Both the position numbers and the translations under genes were made by a program. A stretch of DNA of 64,000 nt from Mixophyes australis. Lineage: Eukaryota > Chordata > Amphibia > Anura > Limnodynastidae. The DNA is taken from assembly GCA_036250195.1 (NCBI GenBank), contig JAVHZZ010000011.1, forward strand, positions 345,001 through 409,000, written 5' to 3'. This document shows positions 22,030-32,428 of the stretch, one piece after another. Below the pieces are notes generated by a model. That model ran no database searches. It was not told the origin of the DNA and worked only from the letters and a program-made list of their open reading frames with translations. How positions within the stretch are numbered: position 1 is the first letter of the stretch; each line of letters opens with the position of its first letter.

Positions 22030-22499
22030 GAGTAACGGTCTACTCTTTGCTGCACTGTCTTTACGTGTGCAGTTCAGCTCTTCCACCAGCAGTGACCACT
22101 ATGGGGTTTCATGTGTCCTAGAAGCAGCTGTACCTGGTAAGGCTCATGACTAGCCTATTTATACTCACCTCTTGCAATCAGACCTGGCTGGATCATTGAT
22201 TTGTAGTTCTTGTGCAGCTCTGGATCGGTGCTATTCCTGGTTCCTGTATTCCAGCTCCTTGCTATACCTGGCTTGTGACCTCGGCTATGTCCGCTCCTGG
22301 CTTTCTGGTACCCTGACCCACAGCTAGCCTGACCATTCTACATTTCTGGAATCCTGACCTTGGATAGTTTAAAGGACTTTGTTTATGTATATTAATTCTG
22401 GACATTTGTTGCTTGTCTTGTCTGGCCCTTCAGTTAATGAAATCCTTCCCAGTTTGTAGTAACAGTAAACTTTATTTTAGTTCACCATAACCGCTGTTC
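22030..22499 (+). mobile_element. Probable Ty3/gypsy LTR or leader region
   Basis: Contains the recurring CCTGGCT/CCTGACC/CTTGTGACCTCGGCT pattern typical of the R-U5 part of frog gypsy LTRs. It lies directly upstream of a gag-like frame. Exact LTR ends were not resolved. Confidence 0.5.
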
Positions 22500-22985
22500 T
22501 GTATGATAATACAGTGTGCTACAGAAGAGAACCTGGACAGAATGATCCAGCCTAACTTCATGCATCTTGCTGGGGCCACACCTGTGTCTGCTCTTTCAGA
22601 CACCACTATGCTACAGACTCTGCAGATAGGAATATTACAACTCCATTCTCAGGTAGCCCAAGTATTGTATCTGCTTCCTCAGTTTAGCAAAGAACTTTCC
22701 ACAAATGTTGCTCAGTGCGGTGCTCACTCAGAAACTTATTCCTGCCCAGAAACAACTTCACTATCAGTCCACATTCACAGGAGGAACGTAGACACCGAAG
22801 AACTTTGAAACTTTGTTTTTATTGTGCTAGTGCAGAACACTTCCTATTGTCATGTCCACACAGAAAACAAGGGTACCCTGCTGAACAGCCTATGGCCACT
22901 ATGACTCTAAGGAAAAAGATGACCCTGAATCCATCTTCTGTAAGTCCTTCTTGGGGTTCAAACTACAATGGTGCCAGCCTCTGGC
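22500..22985 (+). pseudogene. Ty3/gypsy-type gag relic with zinc knuckle
   Basis: An N-terminal frame (from 22503) is followed after a frameshift near 22790 by LKLCFYCASAEHFLLSCPHR. This is a CCHC zinc knuckle with C-x2-C-x4-H-x4-C spacing, the nucleic-acid-binding motif of retroelement Gag. The frame is short and broken, with no protease joined to it; the sequence that follows belongs to a DIRS-like element. It may be the truncated 5' part of a gypsy element. Confidence 0.7.
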
Positions 22986-23447
22986 TCCCGCTCTGAGGTG
23001 CCTCATAGCGCTGCCCCGCAGTCAAAGTCTTCACAGTACCCAGCCATGGACTTCTGCGCTATAATTGCCAAGGAAACCACCCATGTTTTATATTGTGGTA
23101 ACAGACACTTTATACAGATGTTCAAGAAAATTGAGCAGACGATAGATGAGGTTACTGACAATTCATTGAGGTTATGCAGAGAGGCATAGAATTTGTCTGT
23201 GAAACAGTCTGCTATCCTTATAACAGACCCTTTGCAATTTAACTTGTCTCTAGAAGACTCAGGGTTTTATTTTAGACTCTTCCTGGTCAAAAAGTCCCCA
23301 GGACCCTTTCACGTGGTTCTAGATTTAGAGACACAACAAGTTTGTACATTCCAGAGACTTTCGCATTGAGTCTGTGAATTCTATCCTTTCATATTCAGTT
23401 TATCACAGGAATTTCCTTAGGTTCTTGGGTCAACCTTTCAGTTCAGC

Positions 23448-24490
23448 TGTTACGAACCACAGCGCTATCTGCTGTGCTGCTGCAGCGGCTCATAGTTTCG
23501 TCCCAGCTGTTGCCTAGGCAGCCGGGACGCCACTTCCTCCCCTCTACATTCAGCCGCAGCGCTTCTGTGTTCTCCTGCCTCAGCCATTGAGACCCATCAT
23601 CATCATCATTTATTTATATAACGCCGCTAATTCCGCAGCACTGTACAGAGAACTCATTCACATCAGTCCCTACCCCATTGGAGCTTACAGTCTAAATTCC
23701 CTAATATAGACACACACTCACACACAGACATAGACAGACAGACAGAGAGGGAGAGACTAGGGTCAATTTTGATAGCAGCCAATTAACCTACCAGTATGTT
23801 TTTTTTTAATGTATTTTTGGAGTGTGGGAGAAAACCGGAGCACCCGGAGGAAACCCACGCAAACACAGGGAGAACAGATAAGATAAGGCCATGGTCGGGA
23901 ATCAAACTCATGACCCCAGTGCTGCGAGGCAGAAGTGCTAACCACTAGGCCACTGTGCTGCCTTGTACCCAGCCGGGGCATGTGATTGAGACTGCAGTCC
24001 AATGATTGCAGTCTCCTGTAATGTTCTGGGGGTGTGAACTCTCATCCCCCCTCCCCCCCTTCATATTGGTCCTCCATTGATTAAAAGGCATGAAGGGCTG
24101 AGCCTCCTTGCCAGTTATAGCGCTTTTGTCCTGCAACTGCCGTGCATGTGTTTGCTTTGTTTCCTGGACCATTCTCGTTTGCTACCTGCCTTTGACCCTT
24201 TGGTTTTGTACCTGGAATATGATTGCTTGCTGCCTGACCCCAACTTTTCAGCCTCAGTTTGGACTCGCTTGTTTGCTTCTGACCTTTGACCTTTTGGTCT
24301 GGCTCCGGTTACTCCTCACGCTCACCCCTAGAGTTGCGCTGTTATCTCCTATTCCTCGCTACACGTCCCTCTAGTATAAGCTTATACTACTCTGAGTGTA
24401 AATCCTGGGGGCATCCAAGTACCTGTGAGAGTTACGATCTCTACGGGAAAGGCGGCTGCTATAGGCGAAAACCTCTGTTCCTGTTCTAAA
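23448..24490 (+). mobile_element. Solo LTR (gypsy-like) inside the DIRS RT domain
   Basis: Starts TGTTACGAACCACAGCGC and ends near GTTCCTGTTCTAAA. The upstream DIRS frame ends FLRFLGSTFQFS and resumes after it toward TYIKVLVTLV, so the LTR sits in the RT domain. A short AGC(T) is shared at both junctions as a possible target duplication, but it is not secure. The LTR interior has the CCTGGACC/TTTGACCTTTTGGTCTGG pattern of frog gypsy LTRs. It is itself interrupted by the V-SINE at 23594-23984, leaving about 645 bases of LTR. Confidence 0.7.
23586..23992 (-). mobile_element. Full-length V-SINE with tRNA-like head and 8-bp TSD
   Basis: Read on the minus strand, the element (23984 to 23594) begins with a tRNA-derived head containing an A-box-like TGGCCTAGTGG and a B-box-like GAGTTTGATTCCC. 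It continues with the conserved centre (CTCCCTGTGTTTGCGTGGGT, GTGCTCCGGTTTTCTCCCAC) and ends with the L2-like tail (CAGTGCTGCGGAATTAGCGG, CATCATC-type end on the plus strand). ATTGAGAC occurs at 23586-23593 and 23985-23992. The internal promoter would be used by RNA polymerase III; mobilisation is by L2-type LINE machinery. It is the most complete SINE copy in the window. Confidence 0.88.
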
Positions 24491-25489
24491 AGCTTATGCA
24501 GGGTTTGGGAGCCCTAACACTGGTGAGATCTCTGAGAACTTATATCAAGGTGCTGGTTACTCTGGTGCTGGAAGTAAGGAAACAAGTTGCAATGATATGG
24601 CTCTATCTGGATGATATTTTTGTGGTGGGGACTTGAAAGCCTATTGTCACCTCATGTAATAGCCTTTCTACAAGAGCATGGCTGGATTGTGGATAGGTGA
24701 AAAGTCATCTCATCCCATCCCAACAAATACAGTTTTTGGATGTCCAGATAAACACATACAGAACTAAGCATCCGTCAGTAAGGAGGTGTATCAAAATACA
24801 ATCTCTGGCATGTCAACTGCAGACCTAGATGTCAATAAGAAAGGGACATCCCTTGGGCAACGTGGCACATGCAGAATCTCCAGATGGAACCTCTAACACA
24901 GTGGGACGACAAGCAGACTACTCAGAATCATGACATCACCCTGTCAGGAGGCACGGGGAAGTCTCATAGGTGGTGGCAAAGCCCAAAGTTAAAGGCCAGA
25001 GATGTGTCACTCTTGGAGCAAAATGGATAATACTGGACAGGCTCCTATGTCATAAGCTGTGCAGCCCACCCTCAGGGCATGGTCACAAAGCAAAAAATAT
25101 ACTTCACATATATATGTTGTAAATGAGAGCAGTGTGGAAAGCAATTCAACACTTTCATCTTTATCTAACAGGAAAGTATTTCAGAATATTCTCAGACAAC
25201 AAGATGGTGGTAACCTTCTTAAATCTCCAAGGAGGTACCAGAAGCAAACAAAAAATTGGTGAAAGTAGCAAGAATCATGTCTCGTTCAGAAGAAAGTCTG
25301 AAGTCCCTCTCAGCGCGGCATGTAGCAGGCCCGCAGAACGTAATAGCTGACTACCTTAGTCAAAAATGGATTCTCTACAGGAAGTGCTCCAGCTACTGAT
25401 TAAGGCTTTGTTGAATGGTCACAGGCAAAATGCCACGGTACCAAAGTTCTTCTCTCGGGGGGTGGCTTGAAAATCATTCTATACTGTCC

Positions 25490-25556
25490 TATTGTTTGCA
25501 CCCTGTACGGCACTGCGGATACCTTGTGGTGCATTATAAATATTAAATTATTACTA
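25490..25556 (+). mobile_element. L2 LINE 3' tail fragment
   Basis: GTTTGCACCCTGTACGGCAC then TGCGGATACCTTGTGGTGCA and TTATAAATATTAAATTATTA match the end of the L2 copy at 8330-8392. It sits inside the DIRS-like region. Confidence 0.75.
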
Positions 25557-26170
25557 AAGGAAAGAAAAACTGCTCACCTTGGCCTTTGTAAGGGCAATTT
25601 CTATGTATTTATCCAGCACAGAACAACATTTTGTGGTTCCTGCAGGGCTTTGGAATGGATGTGTCCCTTCTAAACAATCCATTTCCTGCTGGATCAGGGA
25701 TATTATTTTATAGGCATACAAGAGGAATGGGTGTAAGGTGCCTCAGAGGGCATACTTAATATGGGCAGTAGCAACATCTAGGCTCAGGCTTCGGCGAGAG
25801 AGCTTTACAGAGCAGCTGGATGGTCTTCGTCTCCTTACTAGTCATCCCTACATCTTATCCTCCATTGACTCTCATGTTCTCCACACAGTCACTAATAAAA
25901 TATATGATTTTGACACATGAGGCATTTCTATGTGACCCTCCCTACTGTATTTCTTGGGTACATCCCATTGTAATGGTTGTCATTGGGGATTCAAGAGGAA
26001 AAATGAGAATTAAGCTTACCGTTACTTCCTTTTCCTCGAGAGACTCCATGGAAGCCCATTGGCACCAGAGAGAGTCACTGTAAGTAATCAGCAGAGAATG
26101 CCAATGTCCCTGGGCTTGGGACAGCACAGGAGGCGAGATAGCCTTTTATGTCCAGAGGTGATAAGAAGAA

Positions 26171-27690
26171 CTCTGACGGTAAGTACAGATATCAGCATGG
26201 AGCGTTTTTCTTTGGGTTAAAGTTTTCTTGCTGATTGGTGTAATGATTTTAGATCCTGTACATGTCTCCCTTCTTTCTGTTTCCTCCACTGCTATAGATT
26301 TTCCCCCTATAGGTGAAAAAGTAGAGTCACTCTAGTGCCCAGACAGTCAGTATAGCTCCCCAGCCATTCCTTGCCCCTACCGCACCTTCTTCCACATCTA
26401 ATCCTAGTAACAAAACAGTATTGGTTGGAATTAGCCTGCGGTTACAATATTTCTATTTTTGTATTTTACTGGTTTGACTTTTAAATTAATTTATAATGTT
26501 AAGTATTGTAAAGTAATTTGATTATATTTTCCACCATTGATCATAACTAGAGCTATAACAATATAAAAAGAATTTGTTGAGACATGGATGGATGTCACTA
26601 TGTAAAAATTAGTTTCAGGGGCTATTAATGTTATTATCTGTCTGTGATTTGTATTCACAATTGACAGAGAGTATTATCTGCTACATGACCAAGGCTATTT
26701 GTGACAGCTCATCTGATATATAGAGAGACATGTCAAACATTGCAAGTCTTCTAGCACCTGCTATTCATATATATCCTGAATTAATGCAGAGTGTACTTCT
26801 ATTCAAATCTGCATAATCACATCTCACCTTACTGATTAATATCGAGCTCGCACCTTGTGTGTCTGCTACAATAACATCTGTAAAACCTGTTATAGAGTAA
26901 TATTGGCCATATATGTTTACAGCATTTGGACGATATTGCTGTTTGCATCTACAAAGGACCATCATGACTGATAGACCTAATAGATTGGTCCAATATTAGA
27001 CATGACCACTATCAGCCTATGTGTGTGACTATTCTCCAACTCATTTTTAAGGTCCTGGACATGCTGGAATCGATTGAGCTTCTTGGCCTGAATATGGAGT
27101 CTACTTGCGTGGCCAAACTAGACATTGACATAGCTCCAGACTGTCCCAATTTAGGCAGGACAACACTGATTTGATGGCTCTGTCCTGCTGTCCCCATTGA
27201 GACAGTTTTATCCTGTGGCTTAGGAAGTTTGGAGGTAAGTCTCGTTCATGGCTCCTCTGCAATGGATCAGTATTTGGTGAGGAAAGTTGGAGAGTATTGT
27301 ACAGCCTTATGCTTCAAAATCGCTATGCAACCCCCTGGGATGTGACCACGCCCACATCGCAATGTGGCCACACCTCCAAAGTTGTGAGGTGTGCACCCAT
27401 ACTGGAGCCTTAAATAATTCCATTTACTTAACCTATAGTTTTCAATAGCTGTCATACTGGTGAATTGCCATTAGGTGGCGGGATGTTGGACTATTTGTTA
27501 TCATTATAGCAAATTATAGCGTGTCTCTGACAAACACAGAGTGGAGCCATATTGTGGACTGATCCAGTATTCATGAGAATGTAGCCAATCAAGTCACTAG
27601 GAACCAGTGACATCACTAAGCTGATTCACAACCAATATTGATGCACAATGGTTTCTAGTGAATTGATTGAGAGGCTGCAGTTTTATGAGT
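26171..27690. other. No confident gene; one old repeat fragment
   Basis: About 27110-27185 (CAGACTGTCCCAATTTAGGC, GACAACACTGATTTGATGGC) looks like a dispersed frog repeat, from memory. GGAG|GTAAGT at 27234 resembles a splice donor but has no supporting frame. Confidence 0.4.
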
Positions 27691-27697
27691 ATCAACT

Positions 27698-28140
27698 AGA
27701 GATGGGCGGATCCGGTTCCCCGAGAGCCGAACCCACCCGAACTTTGGGTATCCGAGTACCGAGCTGAGTAGCTCGGTACTCTCCCGCCCGCTCCGAATCC
27801 AAATCGAGGCCGAACGTCATTGTGACATCGGCGGATCTCGTGGCTCAGTTCTCGCGATACTTCAAGATTATAAATACCTCCACAGCAATCCATCGCCATT
27901 TGACAGAGGGAGAGAGCAGGGTGCAGTCACAGGCTGATTAGAGCAGGCACAGAGAATACAATATTCTTATTCCAATTGCTGTAACAAAAATCGCTAGAGA
28001 AGAGAGGAGATAGAGGTTTATTTTATTCTTTTAATATTTGGCACTCCCCAGTGCTTTTGGGGTGTCCTTCACCGGCCATGAGACGTATGGAGTGCTCATC
28101 CTCTCTTGCCACTAGGAACAATCTCTTGTAACAAGCAGCA
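27698..28140 (+). mobile_element. TATA-bearing dispersed repeat with palindromic head
   Basis: Begins AGAGATGGGCGGATCCGGTT. A perfect 12-bp palindrome (GAGTACCGAGCT, 4-base loop, AGCTCGGTACTC) lies at 27754-27781. A TATA-like TATAAATACC lies at 27869-27878 and is followed by a GAGAGAGCAGGGTGCAGTCA leader. CpG content is higher than in the flanks. The layout resembles a promoter of a mobile element, but no class or ends can be assigned. Confidence 0.5.
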
Positions 28141-29585
28141 CTGTGTCACCACAATGGAAGATATGGTCTCCTGTGTATAAGAGAAGGTCCCAATTCAGGT
28201 TACCTGGAGATACTCTCTCTGCTGAATACCTGCTGTGCAGCCACTTTCTACAGCTACATCAAAGACCCCTGCCCCAGCATCACTATAAAATCCTGAATAG
28301 AGGACTAGTGGAATATTTCTAAACCACAAAGGGTTGCACAACATTCAATTCTGCTACGTGATGATTAATGTAGGACATTGTGGGGGAGGAATCTTTGTTA
28401 CATAAAGTGATCTGCAGCCAATTTATGAAACTAACCTCATTTGTCATACAGGTTTTTATTAGGTAGTGTTTTTTTCACAACTAAGTAAGTGTTGCCTTTA
28501 ATGAAAACTCTGTGACTTGATGAGAACATTGCCTATATATGTAGGATGATGCAATACACTAATCAGCAGGGGCTGACAATTGCACGTCAGTAACAAATGG
28601 CTTACACTACAATACCGACTAAGCACATGACTCACGTAGATACGTAGGACTTGTTTCAAATGACCCATCAACTATGTGAACTCTGTATCTATGGAGACAG
28701 GGCCAGAACTTGACATGTGCGTGGCTTTCAATAATAATGACTTAAGATAGAATTAGAGAGTTGATGTGTCAAGGAGATGGAACTATGTAATCATTGGTAC
28801 TTATATGTGCTTCCAAAAAGGGTCAGGCAAAGCAAATGCTTCCTTGTTGCCAGAGAAACGGCTGCAGAGCTGGTCCTGTGGAACCCTTTAATGTGCTATA
28901 AATCTTCCGCCACTAGGGGGACTCCAATGCTGCAAATGGCATCCTAATTGTTCTGTTATATAAGAATACCTCACTAACTGTACACAGACTGGGATGAACG
29001 TTTCCAGGCTGAATCATGTGAGGGGTCATTTTCTTGGCCCTGTGTCTGAAGGTCAAGGGGAGTCTGTATCATTCACAGAGTTTAGGAGGCGGCAGTAAGG
29101 AGTGACATGGTGGGTATCCCTGTGCAGGGGTTTGTATCGCCCCCACTCACTACGTAATGAGTAATCAGTGGATAACACAATGCGTGCAGCATGCCATGTA
29201 AGTGTGCAGTACATACAGAAGGTTATGTGTGAAGCACAGAACAACCACGGTCCAGTGCGCCAAGATTTCTGCCCAAGTGCCTGGACATTTTTACCTGCGC
29301 TATTGCCTTTTGGAAGAAAGCAACCATTTTAATTCAGCAAAACAACTTGAAATTTGTTCTAGATCAGAGCTGGCGAAGATCGAGTCTTGTCATATACTAG
29401 ATATAATCAGTATTGTAAATACTTTCATAAGTATTTTGTATCTTCCAGATGGGGAATTGCATTTCTAGGTGCACTTTGCCCAATGAAAGAAAAGCTTCAA
29501 ACACATAAAAATGCCATATGTAATTAATAATGTCCCATTTTTGTAGTCATAAATGAGACTAAACGGAGCAGTATAATAGCAAATA
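28141..29585. other. No recognisable feature
   Basis: AT-rich, apparently non-coding sequence. Confidence 0.45.
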
Positions 29586-29594
29586 AAGATGTTG

Positions 29595-30040
29595 GGCCTG
29601 ATTCATCAAGGGACGTAGCTGTCACTTTTGAGCGTACCGTACACAAAATCACTCTGTGGATGGCCAGCACTGGACCACACGCCAGTAAATGCAGCCTTGT
29701 CTCCGTCTTCATACGCAAAGGACACTTAGTACAGCCTACAATTTTGGGGAGTAAATGGGGTGGGGAAGGATCGTTTGACTGTAGTCAGTTTACAATAAAG
29801 TCATGCCAAGCAATAGCGCACGAAGCTACGTCCGAATTGTGCTCTGGGTATCTCTGCTTTTTTTTTTGCTGTGTCTCTTGCTCCAGCTACAGGGCTAGTC
29901 TAAGTCCTGATCAGTAGGGATGACAGCCTAGTATGCATGCTATAACATGTGTTTGCAAAGAGCAGCAACTGTAAAAATTAATTTTATGTTCAGTAGACAT
30001 TAAGAACACCCTAATAAATGTATTTAATGGAGGGGGGGGG
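29595..30040 (+). repeat. GATTCATCAAGG-type dispersed repeat, copy 1
   Basis: Starts GGGCCTGATTCATCAAGGGA. Its 3' part (about 29880-30010) aligns with 63062-63200: both contain GGAGCTAGTC or GGGCTAGTC, TAAGTCCTGATCAG, GTTTGCAA and TTTTATGTTCANTAGACATT. A long G-run follows at 30032-30043. It is probably a DNA transposon family of uncertain type. Confidence 0.55.
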
Positions 30041-30257
30041 GGGGTAAAAATAAAACCATATCTATGCATGTCTTGATGAATCATCCCCGTTTTATATAGA
30101 GGTAGGAGGTTGGACTTTGAACAGTGCGCCTCAACACACTCTAGTTTTTACAGACGTGTCTCTGGAGAGAAGGCTCTGCTTTAGAGATGGAGACCGGACA
30201 GGGCAGCAAAGTGCTGTTTGGGGAGCAGGGAATAGGATGTTCTCTGCTTCATTTAAC

Positions 30258-30695
30258 CATCACTAATATGCTCTCTGTATTGTATAGAGGTCACTAGAAT
30301 GCTCTCTGTATTGTATAGAGGTCACTAGAATGCTCTCTGTATTGTATAGAGGTCACTAGAATGCTCTCTGTACTGTATAGAGGTTACTAGAATGCTCTCT
30401 GTACTGTATAGAGGTTACTAGAATGCTCTCTGTATTGTATATAGGTCACTAGAATGCCCTCTGTATTGTATAGAGGTCACTAGAATGCTCTCTGTACTGT
30501 ATAAAGATCACTAGAATGCTCTCTGTACTGTATAGAGGTCACTAGAATGCTCTCTGTACTGTATAGAGGTCACTAGAATGTTCTCTGTACTGTATAGAGG
30601 TCAATAGAATGCTCTCTGTACTGTACAGACGTCACATGAATGGTCTCTGTACCGTACAGACGTTACATGAGTGCTCTCTGTACTGTACAGATGTC
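30258..30695 (-). repeat. 31-bp minisatellite, about 14 units (family shared with 50.7-51.8 kb)
   Basis: Unit TGCTCTCTGTATTGTATAGA then GGTCACTAGAA; the period is 31. Its complement, AGAGAGCATTCTAGTGACCT plus CTATACAATAC, matches the unit of the array at 50730-51790, so the two arrays are in opposite orientation. The right-hand units are more diverged. Confidence 0.93.
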
Positions 30696-30900
30696 ACCGA
30701 AAAACTTGCCAAACCAAAGAGGTGCCTCTGGCGGACGAGATGGGTCATGCCTGTGAGCTATTAGCATTCAGGAAGCCTATACAAAGCTACCCAAAACCAC
30801 TTGCAATTGTTGCTGGGGGAGAATAGTGGAGATACAATTTTTTGAGAGATCCATTATTGTTGTCCTCCACCTAACTGGAGAGGAGGAGAGACACAGGAAG

Positions 30901-30999
30901 ATGGGGGAGTCTCAGCACCAGATCCAGGGTCTGTGCAGGTCCCACACTGCCTGTGTGTTTAGAGCTGGATTGGACTCCCTCTCAGAGCTTTATGAGAAG
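30901..30999 (+). CDS. Candidate first coding exon of an unidentified gene
   Basis: ATG at 30901 sits in a favourable context (AAGATGG, purine at -3 and G at +4) and opens 33 codons beginning MGESQHQIQGLCRSHTAC and ending SLSELYEK. It then meets GAAG|GTAAGA, a good donor (intron GT at 31000-31001), leaving phase 0. The same frame is open upstream to 30826, so the start is chosen on context. A downstream segment with acceptor and strong donor (31173-31266) continues an open frame. I recognise no family. The stretch lies between two minisatellites, and no promoter or CpG-rich region was seen, so this remains speculative. Confidence 0.3.
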
Positions 31000-31172
31000 G
31001 TAAGATATGGTTTAGAACCTGAACCAACAAGGGCCTATGTTGTGTCGGGGCTGCGAGGATAGGTGTGGGGTGGGGTGAGGTTGGACGTTAGGATATAAGA
31101 GCTACTAAGCTGCTCCCAGTCTCCGGATAGTGTGTGATATTACACTATTTGGCTATTTCCAACAGGCTGCAG

Positions 31173-31266
31173 AGCAAACCGAGGAGTTCTAAATCTCAAG
31201 AGACTAAAAGCTTTACTGCTCACTCTGTAGGAAGTTTCCACCCTGAATGTCAGCAGTACAGCATAG
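31173..31266 (+). CDS. Candidate second exon of the 30.9-kb gene
   Basis: A pyrimidine-rich tract ends in two closely spaced acceptors, AACAG (31165) and GCTGCAG (31172). Using the second, the phase-0 frame continues SKPRSSKSQETKSFTAHSVG, then FHPECQQYSI, to ATAG|GTAAGT, a near-consensus donor at 31267. Using the first acceptor, the frame meets a stop after AAEQTEEF. The exon is 94 bases and would leave phase 1. No third exon was found before or after the 23-bp minisatellite that follows. Confidence 0.27.
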
Positions 31267-31284
31267 GTAAGTACAGACAGTGTG

Positions 31285-31895
31285 CGGGGGGGTGTCATAA
31301 TGTGTGTGCGGGGGGTGTCATAATGTGTGTGGGGTGTGTCATAATGTGTGTGCGGGGGGTGTCATAATGTGTGTGCGGAGTGTGTCATATTGTGTGTGTG
31401 GGGTGTGTCATAATGTGTGTGTGGGGTGTGTCATAATGTATGTGTGGGATGTGTCATAATGTGTGTGCGGGGTGTGTCATAATGTGTGTGCGGGGGGTGT
31501 CATAATGTGTGTGTGGGGTGTGTCATAATGTATGTGTGGGATGTGTTATAATGTGTGTGCGGGGTGTGTCATAATGTGTGTGCGGGGGGTGTCATAATGT
31601 GTGTGTGGGGTGTGTCATAATGTATGTGTGGGGTGTGTCATAATGTGTGTGCGGGGTGTGTCATAATGTGTGTGCGGGGTGTGTCATAATGTGTGTGCGG
31701 GGGGTGTCATAATGTATGTGTGGGGTGTGTCATAATGTGTGTGCGGGGTGTGTCATAATGTATGTGTGGGGTGTGTCATAATGTGTGTGTGGGGTGTGTC
31801 ATAATGTATGTGTGGGGTGTGTCATAATGTGTGTGCGGGGTGTGTCATAATGTATGTGTGGGGTGTGTCATAATGTATGTGTGGGGTGTGTCATA
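31285..31895. repeat. 23-bp minisatellite, about 27 units
   Basis: Unit CATAATGTGTGTGCGGGGTG plus TGT; the period is 22-23. Variants (GTGTGCGG, GTATGTGTGG, GGGGGTG) alternate in blocks, indicating repeated segmental duplication of multi-unit modules. Confidence 0.95.
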
Positions 31896-31899
31896 ATGA

Positions 31900-32123
31900 C
31901 TCTCCTCTCCTACGGCCACCCCTGATATACACACTCCGTCAGGAGGAGGGATTGATGGGGCAGAAGTTGGCGGTGACCTTGCTTGACTTGTTTCTACAGA
32001 TGTAAGAGATTTTCTTGTAGCTGTAAAAATTTGTGAAGTTATCTCTCTTACTGCTCCCATCAAGTTGTTCACGGCAGACGTCCTCTCAACCAGCAGAGGC
32101 TCGGCTGGGGGCAGGGGGGGCAT
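31900..32123 (-). other. Unidentified minus-strand open frame
   Basis: A frame with balanced composition reads LLVERTSAVNNLMGAVREIT, then SQIFTATRKSL and PPTSAPSIPPPDGVCISG, before running into the minisatellite. It could be a fragment of a transposon accessory protein or of a gene. No start context, splice structure or family match supports either. Confidence 0.3.
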
Positions 32124-32164
32124 CTGCCCCCTGGGCTGGTCCCATAGTGGGCTACTCTATTATC

Positions 32165-32355
32165 TTAAACAGTGTTTACCAGACCCAGTCCTCAGGAAGC
32201 CCTAACAGGGCAGGTTTTCCAGGTGACCAGTGATATAATTACACCACCTGTGGATGTGTTACATTGTATCAGTCAGTAATTAATACACCTGTGCTCCAGC
32301 AGAGAGTTAACACCTGCACTGTTAGGGGTACCTGAGGACCAGGTTTTAGAGGAAT
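32165..32355. mobile_element. hAT-like MITE relic
   Basis: The left end, CAGTGTTTACCAGACCCAGT, then CCTCAGGAAGCCCTAACAGG is mirrored on the right by ACTGTTAGGGGTACCTGAGG and ACCAGGTTTTAGAGGAATG. These are diverged inverted repeats of a common vertebrate hAT family. The target duplication is not recoverable. Confidence 0.7.
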
Positions 32356-32428
32356 GGGGTTGAGGTGTTGGCTCAGGTTGTGTGTCTTCCACAACAGCAG
32401 ATGAATGGTAGAAGACGTCTCCTATTCA

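Larger units (their letters stand above)
22986..26170 (+). mobile_element. DIRS-like tyrosine-recombinase retrotransposon, decayed and interrupted
   Basis: Pol-like blocks occur in DIRS order. These are an RT start (LFLVKKSPGPFHVVLDLETQ, about 23276-23340), FLRFLGSTFQFS just before the solo LTR, TYIKVLVTLVLEVRKQ then WLYLDDIFVVG with the YxDD catalytic motif (about 24540-24635), and HGWIV followed by a degraded continuation. Next come RNase H-like blocks IFSDNKMVVTFLNLQGGTRS (about 25187-25245) and LSARHVAGPQNVIADYLSQK (about 25308-25368), then a recombinase-like end ASARELYRAAGWSSS (about 25780-25835). The 3' end has GCTTACCGTTACTTCCTTTT then CCTCGAGAGACTCCATGGAA, terminal sequence of this class. 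There are multiple frameshifts and stops. It is split by the LTR at 23448-24490 and by an L2 tail at 25490-25556. Confidence 0.75.

Noticed and set aside
23941..23984. A genuine tRNA gene
   Set aside because: The A-box and B-box-like sequences belong to the V-SINE head; no cloverleaf with an anticodon arm could be drawn.
27012..27240. GGAG|GTAAGTCTCG donor with a preceding open stretch
   Set aside because: The preceding sequence looks like a dispersed repeat (CAGACTGTCCCAATTTAGGC) and has no coherent frame.
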